From positions 1,116,001-1,180,000 of the forward strand of contig CAVPZW010000008.1 in NCBI GenBank assembly GCA_963710315.1: a stretch of 64,000 bases of DNA. The letters run 5' to 3'. A program made the position numbers and the translations under genes. Shown here piece by piece: positions 58,377 to 64,000 of the stretch. The stretch's first letter is position 1. Each line of letters starts with the position of its first letter. The stretch comes from Palsa-360 sp963710315 (GTDB lineage: Bacteria; Acidobacteriota; Terriglobia; Acidiferrales; UBA7541). A model generated the notes under the pieces. That model ran no database searches and had not been told where the DNA came from. It was given only the letters and a program-made list of their open reading frames with translations.

Positions 58377-59444
58377 TTACTGTCCGATTTCGAGAATCAC
58401 GAACGTTCCCGGGATTGCAGTGGGGCGCGGTCGCGGATTCTCCGGTGTTGGAGCTGCCGCAGGTTTGAAATCCGCGGTCTCCGTGTAGACGCGGTGCGTC
58501 TTGAGGTCCATGGCCATCGTGCGGCTGCCGAACTGGGTGGTGATGTTGCCGACGACGCTGTATTTATCCGGCGAGTCTTCGTGAATTACGGAGACAAGTC
58601 CTTCGCGGCAGGAGGCGAAGATCAAGCCCGTGGCTGGATCGTATCCGTTGCCGTCAGGATCGCCGCCGATGGGAGGAGCCGCAACAACTTTGCCGTTGTC
58701 GGCATTCACGACCGCCATGACTTTGTCGCAGGCCACGAAAATGCGGTGGTGCGCTTCATCATAGGCCATTGCGGAAGGGCCGTCGCATGGCGCCAGCGGC
58801 CAGGAACCCTTGACCGCGTAGGTCTTGGTGTCAAATTCCTCGATGGTGCTCTTGTCCTCGAGGTTAACGAACATATTGCCGCGTCCATCGGCGATGGCCT
58901 CTTCCGGCTTGCCCTTGAGGTCCACTCGGCCAATGACTTTATTGGTGGTCGCGTCAATGACGGTGGAGTCCATGCTCTTGCCGTTGAAGGTGAAAACCTT
59001 CTTGGTTGCCGCATCGTAACGGATCGAATCGGGGTTCTTCCCGGGTATGGGAATGACCTCGGTTGCTTTTAGCGTTTTCAGGTCAACGACGGAAACCGTA
59101 TTGGCGTCGCCGTTGCTCGTGAAGCCCTTGCCCAAATCGGTGGCCAGCGCAATGCCATGCGAGTTCGTGGAATTGGCAATGGCGATGTCGCCGATCACTT
59201 TACCCGTGGTGACGTCCACCACCTGATAGTGCGAACCGCGCGCCACGTACAGGCGGTGCGTGTCCGGATCCATCGTGATGTAATCCCATCCGCCTTCGCC
59301 TCCCACTGGCATCCTCTTGAGGATCTTGTAGCCCGATGCTTGCGGCGCGGCGTAAACGACCACGGAAGCAATCAGTGCCAGACCGGCCAGCGGCCCTATC
59401 CGGCGCATCCATCCTGCAATCTTATTTTGTGACATTCGAAGCAT
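58377..59444 (-). CDS. Exported YVTN-type beta-propeller protein
   Basis: This 355-residue protein has a signal peptide (PLAGLALIASVVVYAAPQA) and seven propeller strands of YVTN style, e.g. YITMDPDTHRLYVARGS, VIGDIAIANSTNSHGIALAT, TVSVVDLKTLKATEVIPIPG, VIDATTNKVIGRVDLKGKPE, YDEAHHRIFVACDKVMAVVN and AMDLKTHRVYTETADF. Such proteins bind partners or substrates on the cell surface or in the periplasm, and no catalytic residue can be claimed. It stands downstream of the RND pump on the same strand, about 95 bases away, and is followed by a strong terminator, so it may be the last gene of the pump operon. Confidence 0.83.
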   Translation of the reverse strand: MLRMSQNKIAGWMRRIGPLAGLALIASVVVYAAPQASGYKILKRMPVGGEGGWDYITMDPDTHRLYVARGSHYQVVDVTTGKVIGDIAIANSTNSHGIALATDLGKGFTSNGDANTVSVVDLKTLKATEVIPIPGKNPDSIRYDAATKKVFTFNGKSMDSTVIDATTNKVIGRVDLKGKPEEAIADGRGNMFVNLEDKSTIEEFDTKTYAVKGSWPLAPCDGPSAMAYDEAHHRIFVACDKVMAVVNADNGKVVAAPPIGGDPDGNGYDPATGLIFASCREGLVSVIHEDSPDKYSVVGNITTQFGSRTMAMDLKTHRVYTETADFKPAAAPTPENPRPRPTAIPGTFVILEIGQ

Positions 59445-59539
59445 CTCCTTATAGTTTCATTCGAGCAGAAAGCAACATGCCTGGTTCTACTTCCATAATA
59501 CGTTTCATGGCCGCATAAATTTCACCCAGCGGTCCAGCC

Positions 59540-62500
59540 TTACCGCGCTTCTACCGGCTCGCCAGTCTTCACCGCCGCGTGCTTGTTGCGCGTCAGGTAG
59601 TACTGAATCGCCGGGGTAATAATGAGCGACAACACCATTGAAATCAAGATTCCACCGATGACCGCGATGGCCAGGGGCTGCAGCATCTGCGAGCCGGCCC
59701 CGAGGGCCAGCGACAACGGTAGCATACCCGCCACGGCGGCCATAGCCGTCATGACGATGGGTCGAAGACGACGGCGTCCCGCCTGGATCATGGCTTCTTC
59801 CGCCTCGAATCCAACCCCCACAAATTTCTGATTGGCGTCGAGCAACAGAATACCGTTCTTGGCTACGATTCCGAGCACCATGATCAACCCCATGAAGGAC
59901 GAGACGTTGAAATCGGTGCGCGTAATGTACAGCGCGAAAAACACTCCCGACGTCAACAGAACCGCCGAAGAGAGAATTGCCAGCGGCGCCGAGAACGACC
60001 GGAACTCGAACAGCAACACAATGAAGATCAGCACCAGCGCCAGCAAAAGCACGGTGACCAGATCGCTGAACGACTTCTGCTGCTCCTTGTACGTTCCGCC
60101 ATAGGCTACTCGAATAGACGGAGGCAAGTGCAAATCGTTTACCGCTTTTTGCACCGCGGCGATACCACGGCCGAGGTCAATGCCCTCCAGCCGCGCCGTC
60201 ACTTCCTTTTCCTGCTGCAAATTGTCGCGCAGGATTTCCGTTTGCCCGGGAACTTCCATGGCTTGTGACACGGAGCCGAGGGTGGCGGAGCCGCCATTTC
60301 CGTTGACGATCATGGTGTTGTTCATGGCTTCCAAAGACGCCCGATTGGCCGCCGCATAACGCACGCGCAGCGTGTAGGGCCGGGAGTCGATAATCAGCGG
60401 CGCAGTTGCGGGTTCGCCATCCACGATTGCCGAAGCGATTACGGTGAGCTGATCGGTGGTGAAGCCGGCCTTGGCCGACGCCGCGGGGTTAATCTTGAAC
60501 ACCACGGCTGGTCCGCTGGTGGTGTTGTCGATTCCATCCTCGACGTCTACCACCGGTTTCTTGTAGTTAATCTGAATGCGGCCCAAGGCATCGGCCACTT
60601 TTGGCGCCCAGGAAGTCAGCTGATCCACATCCGGCGAAAATAGCTGCACGACCACTGGCTGGGGAGCCCCGGTCAGGTCCGAGATCATATCCTGAAGCAC
60701 CTGAGTGAATTCCACGTCCAGCGCGGGCTCCTGCGTGGTCACCTTGGAGCGGACTTCGCTGATGATGTCGTCGATTCCACGGCTGCGTTTGTCCTTCAGC
60801 TTGACCGCGATGTCCCCGGTATTGGGCTCGGTGACGGCGGCAAGCCCAAGCTGCAAGCCAGTGCGGCGCGAAGTGTTCTCCACTTCAGGGACGGACTTAA
60901 TGATATTTTCCACGTGCGTGACGACGCGATTGGTTTCCGCAAGCGAGCTGCCCGGCGGCATGACGTAGTCCAGAATGAATCCGCCCTCATCCATGTGTGG
61001 AAGCAAGTCTGATCCCAGTTGCATGAAGCAGAGATAGGAAACCGCAATCAGGATGGCGCAGAGGCCGCCCAGCCAGACGGGATGCTCCAGCGCGCGGCGC
61101 AGCCAGCGTTCGTAGAAGATGACCACCTTCTCGAACACTCCGCCCCTCAGCGATTCTTCTTCCGCTTCCATCATTCGCTTCATGCGCGCAAGTTCCACGG
61201 CTTCCGCGTCCATGCCAGCGGTTTCCGCGACCTCGGCAGCGGCAGCCGGCTCCTCTTTTCCGCGGCGAATCAGGTGCACGCCCAGGTTGGTGGACCACGT
61301 GAGCGCCAGCGCCAGGGAAGTGAGCAACGAGACGCTCATGGCAATGGCCAGTGCGCGGAAGAATGTACCAGTGACGCCAGTGATGGAGATCAAAGGAAGG
61401 AAGACAACGATCGGTGTGAGCGTCGAGCCGATCAGAGGAATGGTCAATTCGCGCAGGGCGGCGCTGACCGCTTCCAGCCGGCCTTCTCCGCCGTCCCTGT
61501 GCAAAATGATGTTTTCGACCACCACGATGGCGTCGTCGATAATCAATCCGCCGGCCGCCGCGAGGCCGCCCAGGGTCATCATGTTAAAGCTCTGACCCAG
61601 CATCTTCATGGCGATGAACGTGACGCAGATGGCCACGGGGATAACCAGCCCGGTCATCAATGCCGTTCCAATGTCGCGCAGGAACAAGTAGATGATAATT
61701 CCGGCCAGCAAAAGCCCGATGATGATGGCATCGCGCACGCTGCCAATGGACTCGCGCACGATGTTGGACTGGTCGTAGAAAACGTTCAAATCAACGCCGG
61801 CGGGAAGGCTGGAGCGCAGCGCGTCAATTTCCTGGTGCACCAGGTTGGCCACTTCCACCGTGTTGCTGTCCGGTTGCCTGCTGACGCTGACAAGGACGGC
61901 GGGTTTTCCGTTGGCCGTGACCACCGTGTAATTGGGCGCGGACGAAGGTGCCACGGTTCCAACGTCACGAACCCGCACTGGCGCATCGCCCACATTCTTG
62001 ATCACCATGTTGCCGATGTCTTCCACGTTGTGGACCTGGGAATCCAGCAGGCCCAGGAACAACTGGTGGTTGCGGGTCAGCAGGCCTGGCGAATCGACGA
62101 TGTTGGTGTGATTAGCGGCATCCAGAATATCCTGAATGGTCACGTGCGCGCGCAGCATCTTGGACGGATCGGGCGTCACTTGAAATTCAGGAGTCTGCCC
62201 TCCCTGAACCAGAACGGTGGCAACTCCATTCAGCCTGTTCAAGCGCGGCTTGATGTCATACGTGGCGATTTCCCAGAGTTGTGTTTGGGGAACTTTGTCG
62301 GACGTCAAGCTGTAGCCCAGGATGGGGAAGCTGGCGAAATCCAGCCGGTGGGTTTCAATCTGCGCCGTGGTCGGAAGCGTGCTTTGAATGCGCGCGATCT
62401 CCGAATTCACCAGCTGCAGCGTGGTGATCATATCCACGTTCCAGTTGAAGGATAGATCGATTTCCGCCGATCCGCGGCTGGTGGTGGAGCGAACGTCCTC

Positions 62501-62774
62501 CAGTCCGGGAACGCTGTTCACGGCGTTTTCCAGCGGGCGCGTGATGGTGACTTCCATCTGCTCGATGGGCATTACGCCGTTATCCACGCCCACGATGATG
62601 CGCGGGAACTGCGTCGAACGGGAAAACGGCGATGGGCAGCGAGAGCGCCTCGTAGGCTCCCACCACTGCCAGCGTCAGGATCAAGAAGATGATCGACTTG
62701 GAGTGCCGGGCGAACCAGTAACGCGACTCCGGATTTGCAGATACCTTGGAATGGCTGGTTGTCTTATCTGACAT
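59540..62774 (-). CDS. RND (HAE-1-like) efflux pump, one N-terminal frameshift
   Basis: This is an inner-membrane RND transporter of about 1078 residues when repaired. Two periplasmic loops and twelve membrane helices are apparent. The TM4 proton-relay motif GGLIIDDAIVVVEN (two Asp) is of hydrophobe/amphiphile efflux type rather than the heavy-metal type. The first 51 residues (MSDKTTSHSKVSANPESRYW ... LSLPIAVFP) lie in another frame: at about 62621 one extra T breaks the frame, and removing it restores VFPSTQFPRIIVGVDNG. The rest is intact. It lies downstream of the membrane-fusion protein gene on the same strand; together they form a tripartite pump lacking a visible outer-membrane channel gene here. 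Confidence 0.88.
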
Positions 62775-62896
62775 TTAATTTTACCTGCCGCAAAGTCGTG
62801 ATTGAAAATCCGAGTGCAATGGCCGTGCAGATTCCGGCCGGTCCTGCAAATCTGCTTGTGCTTCCAATCATCCTGCCGTTGGCCGCGAACATAACC

Positions 62897-64000
62897 TTAC
62901 TCGTCCTCGTCCTCGTCCGGCATTTTCGGCGCTTGAACTTGAATCTTGGTCTTGGCCAAAACGGGATCGTCCTCGTTGGCCAGTTCGAACGCGCCAACCG
63001 TGACCACGCGCTCTCCGCCTTGCAGGCCATCCGTGATCTGCACGGTCTTGGCCTCGCCGTCCTTGATGCCGATCTTCACCTTCTTCTTGCTGGGTGCATT
63101 GTCCGTATCCAGAACGATCACTTGGTTGAGCCCGTCCGGCGTGGTCAACAGGGCCGCCTGCGGGATTACAACCGTGTCTTTCACGGTTTCCGCGACCATG
63201 ACAACGCGCACGCTGGTTCCGGGCCGCAGGCTCCCCTTTGGATTGGGCGCCTGAACCCAAACTTCAACCGTCGTGCTGTTGGGGTCCACCGCGGGGCTTA
63301 CCAGCGTGATCTTGCCCTTTACATGCACCGGTTCGCCAGGAATGGATATGGTGGCTTCGTCGCCAATTTTTAGAGACGCCGCTTCGGCTTGCGCCACGTG
63401 CGCGCGGGCCACGATCTGTGAGAGGTCCATCACGGTGATGATCGGAGCACCCGTCGCCGGCGTTTCACCAGGATAATACGGCCGGTCAGTGACGATGCCA
63501 TCAATGGGGCTGGTGATCTTGGAGTAGCTCAACATCGCAGTGGTGTTTGCCGTGTCGCCCTTGGCGGCATTCATTGCGCCTTCGGCGGCTTTGAGGTCGT
63601 ACTGTTTCTGCGTCAGGTCGTAGGTGTTTTTGGCCTGCGTCAGGGCAACGGAGGCATCGTCCAGATCCTTGGCCGAAACAGCGCCTTCCTTGTAGAGCGT
63701 CACGCGGCTGTCATACAGCTTCTGCGCCGAATCCAGCGATTGCTTGGCGAATTTCAGGTCCTGTCCGCTCTTCTGCAACTGCATCTGGTAGGTGACTTCG
63801 GCCTGTGACAAGCCGCCCTGGCTCTTCAACTGCGCGCCGGTCAGATCTTCATTTTCCAGCTCGCCGAGCAGCTGTCCGGCTTTCACGTGGCTGCCCTTGT
63901 CCACATACCATTTCTTTACGGACGACACGACCTTGGGCACAATGGCCGCCTGATCGCGCGGGTACAGCACCGCGTCCGTGACCACCTTGCGCTGGATGAT
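62897..64000 (-). CDS. RND efflux periplasmic adaptor (HlyD/AcrA type), partial at window edge
   Basis: At least 362 residues are visible and the gene runs past the right edge. A lipoyl-like domain (AAIVPKVVSSVKKWYVDKGS HV) and a long coiled-coil hairpin (about 50-150, with AKQSLDSAQKLYDSRVTLYK) are followed by a second lipoyl half (SYSKITSPIDGIVTDRPYYP), a beta-barrel domain and a membrane-proximal domain ending in an acidic tail (PDEDEDE). It bridges the RND pump to an outer-membrane factor. The signal peptide must lie outside the window. It is followed by the RND gene 123 bases downstream. Confidence 0.9.
   Translation of the reverse strand: MIQRKVVTDAVLYPRDQAAIVPKVVSSVKKWYVDKGSHVKAGQLLGELENEDLTGAQLKSQGGLSQAEVTYQMQLQKSGQDLKFAKQSLDSAQKLYDSRVTLYKEGAVSAKDLDDASVALTQAKNTYDLTQKQYDLKAAEGAMNAAKGDTANTTAMLSYSKITSPIDGIVTDRPYYPGETPATGAPIITVMDLSQIVARAHVAQAEAASLKIGDEATISIPGEPVHVKGKITLVSPAVDPNSTTVEVWVQAPNPKGSLRPGTSVRVVMVAETVKDTVVIPQAALLTTPDGLNQVIVLDTDNAPSKKKVKIGIKDGEAKTVQITDGLQGGERVVTVGAFELANEDDPVLAKTKIQVQAPKMPDEDEDE

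Noticed and set aside
61019..62455. Long plus-strand reading frame opposite the RND pump (478 codons)
   Set aside because: It is rich in His, Gln, Asp and Gly with no domain, a typical shadow of a GC-rich membrane-protein gene.

Overview
The window looks like a chromosome segment of an Acidobacteriota member. The evidence is a von Willebrand protein of the type expanded in that phylum, a TonB-dependent receptor with an N-terminal carboxypeptidase-regulatory domain, a row of exported DUF6152-type proteins, and housekeeping blocks such as lptB-rpoN-rapZ and msbA-yicC-gmk-rpoZ-coaBC-udg. Base composition is moderately GC-rich. The exception is a visibly AT-richer restriction-modification island at about 6.1-8.7 kb. 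All names come from reading translated sequence; no database search was run.

Layout. 0-6 kb: a secreted hypothetical, a MoaD-MoaE fusion, a VWA protein, an inositol-monophosphatase-type enzyme, a metallophosphoesterase and pyrimidine-nucleoside phosphorylase. 6-11.4 kb: an opposite-strand methyltransferase/putative endonuclease pair sits inside a nucleoside-salvage cluster (phosphorylase, NupC-type transporter, PunA, Cdd). 11.4-15 kb: a helical-repeat protein, a RodZ-like protein and a GAF-GGDEF diguanylate cyclase. 15-17.7 kb: a microcompartment shell protein next to an acylating aldehyde dehydrogenase with an unusual C-terminal extension. 17.9-30 kb: an array dominated by exported proteins: a ModA-like binding protein, a CxxCH plus beta-propeller protein, six alternating members of two small secreted families, a Tat-type DsrE-like protein, an amidohydrolase, a double HbpS/GlcG-like protein and an M32 peptidase. 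30-33.6 kb: a TonB-dependent receptor behind what reads as a complete transcription attenuator with a Cys-rich leader peptide, then tRNA-Cys. 33.7-45.2 kb: an envelope and housekeeping block (LptC-LptA fusion, LptB, RpoN, RapZ, MsbA, YicC, Gmk, RpoZ, CoaBC, UDG). 45.5-64 kb: a hybrid histidine kinase, Nth, RdgB, RNase PH, a frameshifted GMC dehydrogenase pair, GerMN and AmiC proteins, PurU, a MaoC-type hydratase, an MBL hydrolase, a YVTN propeller, and an RND pump with its adaptor running off the right edge.

Two dispersed repeat families run through the intergenic gaps. The first is a roughly 72-bp REPIN-like element with GTAGC/GTGGC ends and hairpin arms (about ten copies or relatives). The second is a heptanucleotide array based on GTGATTC that starts at or just after stop codons. 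Several genes (nupC, both GMC-complex genes, the RND pump) carry single-base frameshifts. These may be assembly errors or real decay.

The most distinctive regions are the candidate Cys-codon attenuator ahead of the receptor gene, the lone shell protein/aldehyde dehydrogenase pair, and the alternating secreted-protein array.
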